Shown here: one piece after another, positions 13,944 to 21,592 of the stretch | Layout: every line of letters starts with the position of its first letter | Numbering within the stretch: position 1 is the first letter of the stretch | DNA from: Agrococcus sediminis | GTDB lineage: Bacteria > Actinomycetota > Actinomycetes > Actinomycetales > Microbacteriaceae | DNA length: 64,000 nt | Direction of reading: 5' to 3' | Assembly (NCBI RefSeq): GCF_007923295.1 | Contig: NZ_VOIR01000011.1 | Span: forward strand, 596,201 to 660,200 | Program-made: the position numbers and the translations under genes | The notes under the pieces: generated by a model | The model's input: only the letters and a program-made list of their open reading frames with translations | Database searches by the model: none | Told to the model about the DNA's origin: nothing

Positions 13944-14026
13944 GGTTTGGTTCCTTTCGTGTTGGTGTCGCGTGGGTTGTGCTTTTCCCGTTTCCTATAT
14001 CGGTCGTTCCGACTGCTATTGAGGGT

Positions 14027-14050
14027 CACCTTCATACGGCAGTGGAGACA
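14027..14050 (+). repeat. 24-bp dispersed repeat, copy 8 (opposite orientation)
   Basis: CACCTTCATACGGC then AGTGGAGACA; four changes from copy 1. This is the only copy pointing against the flanking genes. Confidence 0.75.
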
Positions 14051-14066
14051 GCGGTGATGGGATGAA

Positions 14067-14105
14067 GGAAGCCCCGCACCGTGAGGGGGTTGATGCGGGG
14101 CTTCC
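14067..14105 (-). terminator. Terminator hairpin
   Basis: GGAAGCCCCGCA / TGCGGGGCTTCC, 12 pairs, after the minus-strand gene 14117-14989. Confidence 0.85.
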
Positions 14106-14116
14106 GGGTGGGGAGG

Positions 14117-14989
14117 TCAGTTGCCGTAGTAGTCGTAGATGAGCTCGTTGGCGTAGGCGTTCAGGGCGGCGTAGGTCTCATCTGTTGGGGTCACACCGCT
14201 CGGGGCGACTCCCTCGAAGGAGCTGTCACCGAAGGCATCCACCACGGTTGAGCGGAGGCTCAGCGGATCAGTCACGAACTCGCCTGTCACCTCACCTGCT
14301 GCGAGAGCCGTGTCACGCTTCTCTGCTTCCTTCATGCCCTGACCGACGTCGGAGAGGTTGCGGGCGAAGTAGATGTCGGAGAGGGCCTCCTTCAGGAGGA
14401 CATCAGCTGCGGTAGCGGAAGCGTCGTAGAAGCGGAACTCGAAGCGGGGAGCGATGGTGCCTTCGGTCGTGATGCTGAACCCTTCGCCGTACTTGGCGGC
14501 TTCGATGCGAGCTGCGTTCCAATCCGGCGTGAGGAGGTTGAGGTTGCCGCCGTAGTTCTCCACGGTGGTCTTGGTTGCGATGTTGGCAACGCAGGTGGTG
14601 GAGAGCGGGATGAAGCCTTCGGAGTTGGACGGAGCACGGTAGTTGTCAGCGGTGAGGTCGGTGTCAGCGACAGAGAACACGTAGTCGGGGAGAGCGGTGA
14701 AGGTCACTGTCGTGGAAGGAGCACGGTAGAAGGAGATGGAGCCGGAGGTTCCGTCTTTCGCTTCATCCCATTCAGCGACACGGCAGGTGGCTTCAGGTGC
14801 CGGGATGGAGCGGAGGGTGCTGAGATTTGCCTGCCACTGCTGAGCCTCGGTGAGGCTCTCAGAGGCGGTGTGAGCGGACTGAGGAGACAGCTGCGGTGCG
14901 AACAAGGGTGACAGCAGGTTTGGGAGGAGTACGGAACCCGTGATGGTGAGGGCTACTGCGGCGAGGGCGATGGTGGGGCGGATGTTCAT
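14117..14989 (-). CDS. Secreted or membrane-anchored protein, unknown
   Basis: 290 residues from ATG 14989; the frame continues to 15139 without start signals. One N-terminal hydrophobic segment (about 6-27, TIALAAVALTITGSVLLPNLL) suggests a signal anchor or signal peptide, with the rest outside the cell. Two Cys (ATCRVAEW, STTCVANI) could form a disulfide. No family recognised. It lies directly downstream of the prepilin cluster in the same direction, with a separate promoter block at 15045-15071 and its own terminator. A role in assembling or decorating the pilus is possible by position only. Confidence 0.65.
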   Translation of the reverse strand: MNIRPTIALAAVALTITGSVLLPNLLSPLFAPQLSPQSAHTASESLTEAQQWQANLSTLRSIPAPEATCRVAEWDEAKDGTSGSISFYRAPSTTVTFTALPDYVFSVADTDLTADNYRAPSNSEGFIPLSTTCVANIATKTTVENYGGNLNLLTPDWNAARIEAAKYGEGFSITTEGTIAPRFEFRFYDASATAADVLLKEALSDIYFARNLSDVGQGMKEAEKRDTALAAGEVTGEFVTDPLSLRSTVVDAFGDSSFEGVAPSGVTPTDETYAALNAYANELIYDYYGN

Positions 14990-15044
14990 GGTCTGACCGT
15001 TTCGTTGTCGTGTGAGCTGCGTGCTTGCGGCTTCTGTGACATAC

Positions 15045-15071
15045 CTAACGGGCGCTTTTCCCGAAACGGTC
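15045..15071 (-). promoter_or_regulatory. Promoter-like block GAC-N2-N16-CGTTAG
   Basis: On the minus strand GACCG, 16 bases, CGTTAG, then GTATGTCAC. It precedes the 14117-14989 gene. Confidence 0.5.
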
Positions 15072-15123
15072 AGTTTCGTGAAGTTCGCGGGATTCGTCGC
15101 TGAGTGGACTGCTCGTGGAAAGA

Positions 15124-15157
15124 CTGAACCCACCCTCACGCTCGAGGGTGGGTTCAG
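15124..15157 (-). terminator. Terminator hairpin
   Basis: CTGAACCCACCCTC / GAGGGTGGGTTCAG, 14 pairs, directly past the stop at 15163. It serves the whole TSP3 prepilin frame, which supports its being one gene. Confidence 0.85.
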
Positions 15158-15162
15158 GTGGG

Positions 15163-15537
15163 TCAGCCGTTCGGGTAGCTGTCCGGATTTAGCGGGTCTG
15201 TCTCGAAGGCGTACTCGCTGCCGTCATCCCATCCGTCACCGTCCGAATCAGGGTTGTTGATGTCGGTGCCGAAGTGCCGCTCGAGAGCGTCCACGAGTTG
15301 GTCACCGTCAGTGTCTACCCACGAGTTGGAGTTCGCGTCGAGCGGGTCGGTAGGAATCTCGAGGAAGTAGCCGGTGAGCTCGTGGATGTCGGTTTCGCCG
15401 TCACGGTCGGTGTCAGCGTGCCAAGGGTCGGTTCCGTGGGTCCGCACTTCCTCGAAGTCGTTGATGCCGTCATCGTCGCTGTCGCCCTTGTTCGGGTTCG
15501 AGGTCATCTCGTTGTAGGCGGAGGGCTGCCGCTCTTG
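15163..15537 (-). pseudogene. Downstream part of the TSP3 prepilin, cut off by in-frame TAG
   Basis: After the TAG at 15540-15538 the same reading frame stays open to 15163. It continues the calcium-binding repeats (GDSDDDGINDFEE, DTDRDGETDIHE, DTDGDQLVDALE, DSDGDGWDDGSE). The first ATG in it, at 15507, has no ribosome site. So this looks like the C-terminal 124 codons of the gene at 15538-16410 rather than an independent gene. It could be reached by stop-codon readthrough or suppression, or be lost through a nonsense mutation; a sequencing error is also possible. Confidence 0.75.
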
Positions 15538-16410
15538 CTAGTCGTTCAGACCGTCACCGTCAGAGTCAGGGTTGTGAGGGTCGGTCAGCCATCCGCCTGT
15601 GGTCTCTTCCCGGTCGGTGAGACCGTCACCGTCGCTGTCGATGTCAGCAGGGTCTACTGCGTCAGGGTCGGATGGTCCGTTCCCTGCGTCAGGGGTGGTC
15701 GGGTCAGTGCCGTTGGTGAGCTCTGCACCATCGCTGATGCCGTCACCATCGCTGTCGGCGTTCCGTGGGTCGGTGCCGCCGCGAACCTCGTCGCCGTCGC
15801 TGATGCCGTCGTTGTCACTGTCAGCGTTGTTCGGGTCTGTGCTGAGGGTCTGCTCCTCGATATCGGTCAGCCCGTCACCATCGCTGTCGGTCACTTCCTC
15901 CTCAGAGCCGGAGCCTCCCTCTGCGGTTGGGTCGCCCTCGGTGTAGGTGCCGAGACGGGAGTGGAACTTGTAGGACCAATCTTCGCGGTCATCGACCTTG
16001 CCTTCGATGACGAAGTCGTTGGGGCCGGCAGCGGCGTCGGGGTCGCGGTAGATGGTCAGAGCAGTGTTCTCGGACGCGACCACCTTGGTGGAGGTGGTCG
16101 TGACCACCGGGTTGCCGAGATGGTCGTAGCGGATGATGCTGATGAGACCGTCGTTCTGCTCATCCTCTGCGGAGAGTTCTCCGATGCCGTGTGTCGTGAG
16201 GGCTGTCATCGCTGTGGTCGCAGTGTTGCGAACGTCCGACTTGACGACAGCTTTGAGAGCCTCAGCCTGTTGGTTCCCGAAGGCGAAGATGGCGATGGCG
16301 GCGATGATGCCGATGATGAGCACCACGACCATCAACTCGATGAGCGTGATCCCTTCCTCGTTGCGGGGGCGGGCGAGCCTCGCGGTAAGGCTCGAACGTG
16401 TTTTTGACAT
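15538..16410 (-). CDS. Type IV prepilin-like protein with thrombospondin type 3 repeats
   Basis: 290 residues to TAG. ATG 16410 has GAAAGGAAT upstream. A class III signal is clear: short basic leader, then [28 protein letters not shown] with Glu at position 5 of the mature form, for cleavage by prepilin peptidase. Residues about 70-165 form a pilin-like globular part. From about 170 there are repeated Asp-rich units ([27 protein letters not shown]) of thrombospondin type 3 type that bind calcium. The frame continues past the stop with more units. It is the last of four prepilin genes in a row. Calcium-binding repeats on a pilin-like subunit suggest an extracellular tip or adhesin role. Confidence 0.85.
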   Translation of the reverse strand: MSKTRSSLTARLARPRNEEGITLIELMVVVLIIGIIAAIAIFAFGNQQAEALKAVVKSDVRNTATTAMTALTTHGIGELSAEDEQNDGLISIIRYDHLGNPVVTTTSTKVVASENTALTIYRDPDAAAGPNDFVIEGKVDDREDWSYKFHSRLGTYTEGDPTAEGGSGSEEEVTDSDGDGLTDIEEQTLSTDPNNADSDNDGISDGDEVRGGTDPRNADSDGDGISDGAELTNGTDPTTPDAGNGPSDPDAVDPADIDSDGDGLTDREETTGGWLTDPHNPDSDGDGLND

Positions 16411-16529
16411 GGGTGTATTCCTTTCGTGTTGTCGCGGTGATGCCTCCTTCGGTTGAGAGGGGTGAACCGTCAGCAGGTGGGGAAGCGTCCCCTCCTATAT
16501 CGGTAGAAACGGTGAAAGTGCGGGGACGA

Positions 16530-16565
16530 CTGAACCCCGCTTCCGTATGTGGAGGCGGGGTTCAG
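16530..16565 (-). terminator. Terminator hairpin
   Basis: CTGAACCCCGC(C)TCC-type stem with right arm GGAGGCGGGGTTCAG, after the minus-strand prepilin 16602-16994. A CCGATATAGGA box for the next gene lies at about 16494-16504. Confidence 0.8.
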
Positions 16566-16601
16566 TAGTGGGAGCGGACAGGGTTGCTACTCCTGCTGTG
16601 C

Positions 16602-16994
16602 TTAGCACTCAGTGATCGAGCGGTCCGAGTTGGTGTAGATGTAGCAGGCTTTGAGTGGTGCGTTCTCAACTTTCACGGTCCACTGAGCCTGTGGTTTCCC
16701 CGACAGAGTGATCACCGTGTCGTTGTCACTTTTGTGGAGCTTGATGGCGGAAAGGCTGCTGATGGGGAGAGCCGGATCATGGTGGGAACGCAGCCGTTCG
16801 ATCACGATGTTGGCGTTGGTCCTCACATCGTTCTTCACGCGCTTTGCTCGTTGCTCACGCACGTGCTCGGTGAAGACGGGAGCTGAGAGCGCGAGCACGG
16901 TTCCGAGAATGACGATGGCGATGAGGAGCTCCAACAGCGTGAAGCCATCCTCCTGAGAGCCGCGGCGGAGCCGGGTGAGTGTGGAAGCAGTCAT
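16602..16994 (-). CDS. Type IV prepilin-like protein
   Basis: 130 residues from ATG 16994, with GAAAGGCAC upstream. The leader (MTASTLTRLRRGSQEDG) ends in Gly and is followed by FTLLELLIAIVILGTVLALSAPVF, with Glu at +5. The rest is a short pilin head with a C-terminal Cys pair (KACYIY...ITEC) like the disulfide loop of many pilins. It is 107 bases downstream of 17094-17594 without a clear terminator between, so the two may be cotranscribed. Prepilin peptidase and assembly ATPase are not in the window. Confidence 0.85.
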   Translation of the reverse strand: MTASTLTRLRRGSQEDGFTLLELLIAIVILGTVLALSAPVFTEHVREQRAKRVKNDVRTNANIVIERLRSHHDPALPISSLSAIKLHKSDNDTVITLSGKPQAQWTVKVENAPLKACYIYTNSDRSITEC

Positions 16995-17093
16995 GGTCGT
17001 GCCTTTCGTGGTGTTGGGGTGTCGGATTAGGCTGCGGGCTGAAGCCGCCGCGAGGAGCGGTTCGGCTCGCAGAGGCGAGGCAGTCGAGGCGGA

Positions 17094-17594
17094 TCACTCA
17101 GTGCTCGATGGAGCCGCGACCTTGTAGAACTTGGATGTAGCCCGGTCGTAGATGGACGACCACCCGCCTGCTGTGGTGCCCTTGATGGCGTAGTTGTCCC
17201 ATCCGGCTCGTACAGCGGTACTAAACACGGGCGTCCCGTCAGCCGTGAAGCCACTGATGGTGCCGATGACGATGGGCTTGTTGTCGCCCGTGGCGAGGTC
17301 GAGTGGCACCTCGTCAGGCCACAGGAGGGTGACGGTGCCGGTGCGGTAGTCGAGCAGGTGACTGCGGAGTTGGATGTCTGCGCTGACCACATCTGTTTGT
17401 GCGGCGATGCGGCGGTCATTCTCATCGAGTTTGAGTTGAGCCAACGTCGCCGTGAGGATCATCGGCAGCACGACAAAAAGGAGCAGCGTGAGCGAGACCA
17501 TCGTCTCGGGAAGTCCGAAACCTCGCTCTCGAAGTTGGCTGTCGTAGCGCGTGATTTCGCGGATGCGAGCGAGTAGAGGGGACGCTTGTTTCAT
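17094..17594 (-). CDS. Minor prepilin-like protein
   Basis: 166 residues from ATG 17594, with AAAGGCAG upstream; a start at 17621 is possible but has no better signal. An unusually long leader (about 34 residues, rich in Arg) ends RERG and precedes FGLPETMVSLTLLLFVVLPMIL, with Glu at +5. The head contains a WPDEVPLDLATG stretch and many Thr and Gly. PilV/PilW-like minor pilins often have such atypical leaders. A CCGATAG-type box upstream (about 17631-17637) suggests its own promoter. Confidence 0.8.
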   Translation of the reverse strand: MKQASPLLARIREITRYDSQLRERGFGLPETMVSLTLLLFVVLPMILTATLAQLKLDENDRRIAAQTDVVSADIQLRSHLLDYRTGTVTLLWPDEVPLDLATGDNKPIVIGTISGFTADGTPVFSTAVRAGWDNYAIKGTTAGGWSSIYDRATSKFYKVAAPSSTE

Positions 17595-17687
17595 AGGAAC
17601 TGCCTTTCGTTGTCGTGTCATACCTCATTACTATCGGTGCCTACAGAAAAAACGTCAGCCACGACTGTTGTGCGGTTTCACGCAGAA

Positions 17688-17718
17688 GCACCCCCGCCAC
17701 GTCTTGCGGCGGGGGTGC
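17688..17718 (-). terminator. Terminator hairpin
   Basis: GCACCCCCGCC / GGCGGGGGTGC, 11 perfect pairs, after the major prepilin-like gene 17766-18191. Confidence 0.85.
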
Positions 17719-17765
17719 TCTGAGGTGGGCTGCTATCGAGCGGTCAAGCTCTATGCCCGTTCGAG

Positions 17766-18191
17766 TCAGTCGGTGTACTGACCGTCAGAGGAGGTGAAGG
17801 TGTAAGTGAAGTCGGCAACGTCAGGGTTGGTGCCACTGACGGTGTACTCACCGATGGAGCCGACAGTGCCGGTTACGGTGATGCTGTTGCCTTCGGTCAC
17901 CACAGTCTGCGTGGTGGTTGCTGCGCCATCGACAGAGATGGCGGTTGGGACGGTGGCAGCACTGATGTTGTCTACGACGCCCCCACCTGCGGATGCGAGT
18001 GCGGTTGCGACGTTGGTGACGGTGTTCTTCACGTCGGACTTGACGGAAGCCTTGATGCCTTCCTTCTGCAGGTTGAGGAAGACAGGGATGGCGATAGCTG
18101 CGAGGACACCGATGATGAGTACAACGACCATCAGCTCGATGAGAGTGAAGCCGTCTTCGTTCTTACGCAGTTCTTTGATTTTTGTGATCAT
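17766..18191 (-). CDS. Type IV prepilin, possibly the major pilin
   Basis: 141 residues from ATG 18191, with AAAGGGAAACC upstream. The leader MITKIKELRKNEDG is followed by [28 protein letters not shown], the canonical class III signal with Glu at +5. The head (about 45-141) is rich in Thr, Val, Ser and Gly and has no Cys. It is the first gene of the prepilin run and the most canonical, so it is the best candidate for the main subunit. Related N-terminal sequence in 15538-16410 suggests duplication within the cluster. Confidence 0.88.
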   Translation of the reverse strand: MITKIKELRKNEDGFTLIELMVVVLIIGVLAAIAIPVFLNLQKEGIKASVKSDVKNTVTNVATALASAGGGVVDNISAATVPTAISVDGAATTTQTVVTEGNSITVTGTVGSIGEYTVSGTNPDVADFTYTFTSSDGQYTD

Positions 18192-18387
18192 GAGGGTTTC
18201 CCTTTCGGTTGGGTATGCATTCTTGGACATACCCAACTGTTATCGGATGGCTGTCGCGGTTTCTCACGGGAAGCCATAAAGTCACTACTTCTCTACTGTT
18301 CTGCCCATCGCGGGCGGTTCGCGGTGGTGGCATTGGACTGAGGTAGGCGGGCACAGAGCGTCAGCTCGTCGTTCGAGCAACCGCCGA

Positions 18388-18411
18388 TGTCCCTGCTGCC
18401 GTATGAAAGGT
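18388..18411 (-). repeat. 24-bp dispersed repeat, copy 9
   Basis: Reverse-complement copy with a few changes (TGTCCCTGCTGCC, then GTATGAAAGGT), between the prepilin 17766 and the 18474 gene. Confidence 0.75.
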
Positions 18412-18430
18412 GCCGTCAGTGGACAAAGGA

Positions 18431-18461
18431 GAAGCCCCGCACCTCAGTGGATGGTGCGGGG
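18431..18461 (-). terminator. Terminator hairpin
   Basis: AGCCCCGCACC / GGTGCGGGGC stem, shared design with the other terminators of this region, after 18474-19007. Confidence 0.75.
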
Positions 18462-18473
18462 CCGGCATCAGGC

Positions 18474-19007
18474 TCAGTCGGTCAGGAGCTGCTCGAGAGC
18501 CTCACGGAGTGGAGCAGGGGAGTTCGGGTGAGCAGCCACCGCCGACAGGACCTCAGTGTTCTCATCCTCATCAGCGAGGAACATCAACGTGCCTCGGTCG
18601 CAGACGGGGTTGCTCGCCACTCTGACCCGCACCTCGGTGTGGTCGCGGGCACCCGCCAACACAAGCATCAACGTGTCAGGCGTGGCGACGGGATGCTGAG
18701 CGATGGCGGACAGCACCTGCGGGTCCTTCTCTCGGAGAGCGAGACCCGTCAGGGTGTCAGCGGAGATGAAGGGGTTCGCGGCGGAGGCGGCACGGATGAG
18801 CGGAACCACTGACTGCGACAGCGAGCGGAGCAGGTCGGAGGGGGTGTTGGGGTTGCCTGCCACACCTCGGCGGAGGGTGACTGAGCTGAACCGGGAGAGC
18901 CATCGGAGGTCGTTCGCACTGAGCGTGAGGTCCCGTGCGAGACGCTCTGCGAGGTCGAGCAGTTCCTCTCGTGCCTGCTTCTCTTCCATGGCGAGGCAGG
19001 TGCTCAT
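18474..19007 (-). CDS. Helical-repeat (LRV/HEAT-like) protein
   Basis: 177 residues if started at ATG 19007; ATG 19073 and ATG 18989 are alternatives and none has a clear ribosome site. Nearly the whole protein is made of about five repeats of about 24 residues (RRGVAGNPNTPSDLLRSLSQS, IRAASAANPFISADTLTGLAL, VLSAIAQHPVATPDTLMLVLA, VRVRVASNPVCDRGTLMFLA, VLSAVAAHPNSPAPLREAL). This is a solenoid of the leucine-rich-repeat-variant type. It is the last gene before the change of base composition and resembles 428-1321 and 8938-9651. Confidence 0.75.
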   Translation of the reverse strand: MSTCLAMEEKQAREELLDLAERLARDLTLSANDLRWLSRFSSVTLRRGVAGNPNTPSDLLRSLSQSVVPLIRAASAANPFISADTLTGLALREKDPQVLSAIAQHPVATPDTLMLVLAGARDHTEVRVRVASNPVCDRGTLMFLADEDENTEVLSAVAAHPNSPAPLREALEQLLTD

Positions 19008-19364
19008 GTAGGAGCGGGCTTGGCTGCTCGGAGCGGGGATGTGACCCTGACGAAGGGGGTTGAGCTTCTCCATGTGGACAGGCTGCCGGGAGGGCCTGAC
19101 GGGTTTCGTGTTGAGTTTCGTGTTGAGTTTGAGCCTGTTTGGGACGTCGAGCCGGGAAGTTCCGCTTGTTTACAGGGGTTTTGGCGTTCAGGTTCATACC
19201 CCTCCGTCTCCACGCATGCCCCTTCGTCTCGCCACGAAGGGGCATCGTCTGTTTCGGATGCGTCAGCGCGGCTCGTCGCGTCGCTGGCGCCCGGCACGCG
19301 CGCCCGGATACGCTCCGAACGGCGGTTCGCCGTCGCCCCTTGCCGCACCAGCATTGGACGCCGC
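19008..19364. other. Junction of accessory region and chromosome
   Basis: No convincing gene. A 12-base direct duplication (TTTCGTGTTGAG twice, near 19105-19130) and a hairpin at 19216-19245 are the only structures. Base composition and codon style change to chromosome-like near 19250. No tRNA or integrase lies at the junction and no att core can be named without the left end. Confidence 0.5.
19216..19245. terminator. Perfect hairpin near the junction
   Basis: ATGCCCCTTCGT / ACGAAGGGGCAT, 12 perfect pairs with a six-base loop. It could terminate transcription in either direction. Confidence 0.65.
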
Positions 19365-21164
19365 ATGCTCCGCAGACTGCTCGCCGTCACCGCCGCCGCC
19401 GCGCTCGCCGTCACCGGCATCGGTGCCGCGCCCACTGCGGCCCCGGCCGCTGCCGCCGGGGCGGTGCGGCTGCCCACCGGCGAGGTCGTGCCGGTCGAGC
19501 ACCTCGACGAGGTGCGGGCCGTCTTCGACGGCATCAACGACTACCGGCAGGCGCAGGTGCCGCCCTTGCCGCGACTGCGCTTCGCGCCCGACCTCTTCGC
19601 GCTCGCGCAGAGCTGGACCGACCAGATGGCCGCCACCGGCAGCTTCGTGCACCGCCAGGAGCACTGGACGCTCTACCCGCCGGGCCTCACGGGCGGCGGC
19701 GAGATCATCGCCGCCCGCACGGGCGACAACGCCGCCGGGCTGGTGCAGCAGTGGATCGACTCCCCGCCGCACCGGTCGATGATGCTGGGGCGGAACCACT
19801 CCGTGATGGGCGTCGGCATCGCCTTCGGGCGCTATCTCTACGGCACGACGAACTTCGGCACCACACCCGAGGGCAGCACGACGCCCACCTTCGCCTCGAT
19901 CGACGACTGGCTCGCGAGCGGCGGCGAGGTCTCGCGCGAAGACGTCGTGGGCGCGCTCCGCGACGTCGGCGCATCCGCCCCCGACACCATCCGCGTCTCC
20001 GGCTGGGCGTTCGACTTCACCCGGCGCGACCTGGCCTCGAGCGTGACCGTGACCGTCGACGGCACCCGGTCGGTGACGGTGGATGCGAGCGCTCGCCTCT
20101 GGCCGTGGGGTGCGGGGGAGTGGCGCGAGGGCCACGACTTCGAGGTGCCCGTGCCGGGCACGCCCGGCGCCGTGCACCGCGTCTGCGTGCGCGCCGAGGA
20201 CTCGTTCGGGGCGGGCCAGTCGGAGTCGCTCGGCTGCCGCACGGTCGAGATGCCGATCGAGGCCGCGCGGCTCGCCGGCGCCAACCGCTACGAGACGGCC
20301 GTCGAGGTCTCGCGCGCCTACAACGACCCCGCGGCGGTCGACACCGTCTACCTCGCCACCGGCGAGCGCTATCCCGACGCACTCGCGCTCGCGCCGGCAG
20401 CCGCCCAGGAGGGCAGCGCGCTGCTGCTGACGCCGCAGTCGGCGCTGCTGGACGTCGTGGCCGATGAGTTGCAGCGGCTGACGCCGGATGCGGTGGTCAT
20501 CGTGGGTGCACAGGACTCGGTCTCGGCCGAGGTCGAGGCGCAGGTCGCCGCCGCCCTGCCGGGCGCGACGCTCGAGCGGCTGGCCGGAGCGAACCGCTAC
20601 GAGACGGCGGTCATGATCGCGCGCGAGGTGTTCCCGCACGCGACGACCGCCTACGTCGCATCCGGCCGCCTCTTCCCCGACGCGCTCTCGGCAGCTCCGG
20701 TGGCCGCCGCTGCGGATGCGCCGGTGCTGCTGACGCCGGCGGGGAGCCTGCCGGAGAGCGTGCGCGCCTACCTCGAGGAGAGCGGCATCGCGTCGACCGT
20801 CGTCGCGGGCGGCGAGCCCAGCGTGTCGGCCGACGTCGAGGCGCAGCTGCGCGAGGTGGTCGGGGTGGCGCCGCAGCGGATCGCCGGCAGCGACCGCTAC
20901 GAGACCAACCGGCTGCTCGCCGCATCCGCCGGTGTCGCGGGCTCGCCGAACGTGCTGCTCGCGTCGGGGCAGAACTTCCCCGACGCGCTCGCGGGCGCGG
21001 CGATCGCCGCGGGCGCGGGCCCGCTGCTGCTGGCCGGACGGCTCTGCGTGCCCGACGGCACGGTCGCGATGATCCGCGAGCAGTACCGGCCGGAGCAGCT
21101 CGTGGTGCTCGGCGGCGAGCCGACGCTCTCCGCCGCCTCGGCGGCGCTGACGCGCTGCGGCTGA
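19365..21164 (+). CDS. Secreted CAP-domain protein with three CWB2 repeats
   Basis: 599 residues from ATG 19365; upstream in-frame sequence to 19020 belongs to the low-GC side and lacks start signals. A signal peptide (MLRRLLAVTAAAALAVTGIGA) is followed by a CAP/SCP domain (about 45-165, with FVHRQEHW, SPPHRSMMLG and GVGIAFGRYLYGTTNFG). A linker of about 100 residues with a beta-sandwich look follows. From about 305 there are three cell-wall-binding type 2 repeats, each starting RLAGANRYET or RIAGSDRYET and ending in VVIVGAQDSVS-type loops. CWB2 modules hold proteins to the wall non-covalently. The gene is typical of Microbacteriaceae surfaces. Confidence 0.85.
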   Translation: MLRRLLAVTAAAALAVTGIGAAPTAAPAAAAGAVRLPTGEVVPVEHLDEVRAVFDGINDYRQAQVPPLPRLRFAPDLFALAQSWTDQMAATGSFVHRQEHWTLYPPGLTGGGEIIAARTGDNAAGLVQQWIDSPPHRSMMLGRNHSVMGVGIAFGRYLYGTTNFGTTPEGSTTPTFASIDDWLASGGEVSREDVVGALRDVGASAPDTIRVSGWAFDFTRRDLASSVTVTVDGTRSVTVDASARLWPWGAGEWREGHDFEVPVPGTPGAVHRVCVRAEDSFGAGQSESLGCRTVEMPIEAARLAGANRYETAVEVSRAYNDPAAVDTVYLATGERYPDALALAPAAAQEGSALLLTPQSALLDVVADELQRLTPDAVVIVGAQDSVSAEVEAQVAAALPGATLERLAGANRYETAVMIAREVFPHATTAYVASGRLFPDALSAAPVAAAADAPVLLTPAGSLPESVRAYLEESGIASTVVAGGEPSVSADVEAQLREVVGVAPQRIAGSDRYETNRLLAASAGVAGSPNVLLASGQNFPDALAGAAIAAGAGPLLLAGRLCVPDGTVAMIREQYRPEQLVVLGGEPTLSAASAALTRCG

Positions 21165-21308
21165 GGCCCGCGGCGGCCGGCGCCGGGGGCCCTCTGCGAG
21201 ATTTCTCAGCAGCGGAACGCGATGACCGCTACGCTTGCCGTGGCGCAGGACGATTCTTGTTCTGCGCTTTTCGCGCGGCTCAGGCCGCACAGCATGATTG
21301 AAGGAAAT

Positions 21309-21512
21309 ATGGCAACCGGCACCGTCAAGTGGTTCGACTCCGGCAAGGGCTTCGGCTTCATCGCTCCGGACGACGGCGGCAAGGATCTGTTCGCTCACTA
21401 CAGCCAGATCCAGTCCAACGGCTTCAAGACCCTCGAAGAGGCTCAGGCAGTCGAGTTCGAGATCGTTGAGGGCAACAAGGGCCCCCAGGCTGCGAACATC
21501 CGCCCCCTGTGA
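21309..21512 (+). CDS. cspA: Cold-shock protein, CspA family
   Basis: 67 residues from ATG 21309 with AAGGAA upstream; a longer frame to 21222 covers the untranslated leader. It is a single OB-fold domain with RNP1 (KGFGFIAP) and RNP2-like (DLFAHYSQI) motifs that bind single-stranded nucleic acid. Length is standard. It acts as an RNA chaperone. The leader of some 80 bases is consistent with the leader control usual for csp genes. A terminator hairpin follows at 21552. Confidence 0.95.
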   Translation: MATGTVKWFDSGKGFGFIAPDDGGKDLFAHYSQIQSNGFKTLEEAQAVEFEIVEGNKGPQAANIRPL

Positions 21513-21551
21513 GCCTGGGCGCGTCCATGACGCGCCTCGATTCGCGTCGAC

Positions 21552-21582
21552 GGCCAGTGATCGGGTAGTCTGATCGCTGGCC
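21552..21582 (+). terminator. Terminator after the cold-shock gene
   Basis: GGCCAGTGATC / GATCGCTGGCC (one G-T pair), nine-base loop, 40 bases past the csp stop and just before the tRNA. Confidence 0.75.
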
Positions 21583-21592
21583 GTTCGGCCAA

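Noticed and set aside
15163..15507. 114-codon frame as an independent TSP3 protein
   Set aside because: No ribosome site at its ATG, and in the same frame as the upstream prepilin past a single TAG. Treated as its cut-off end.
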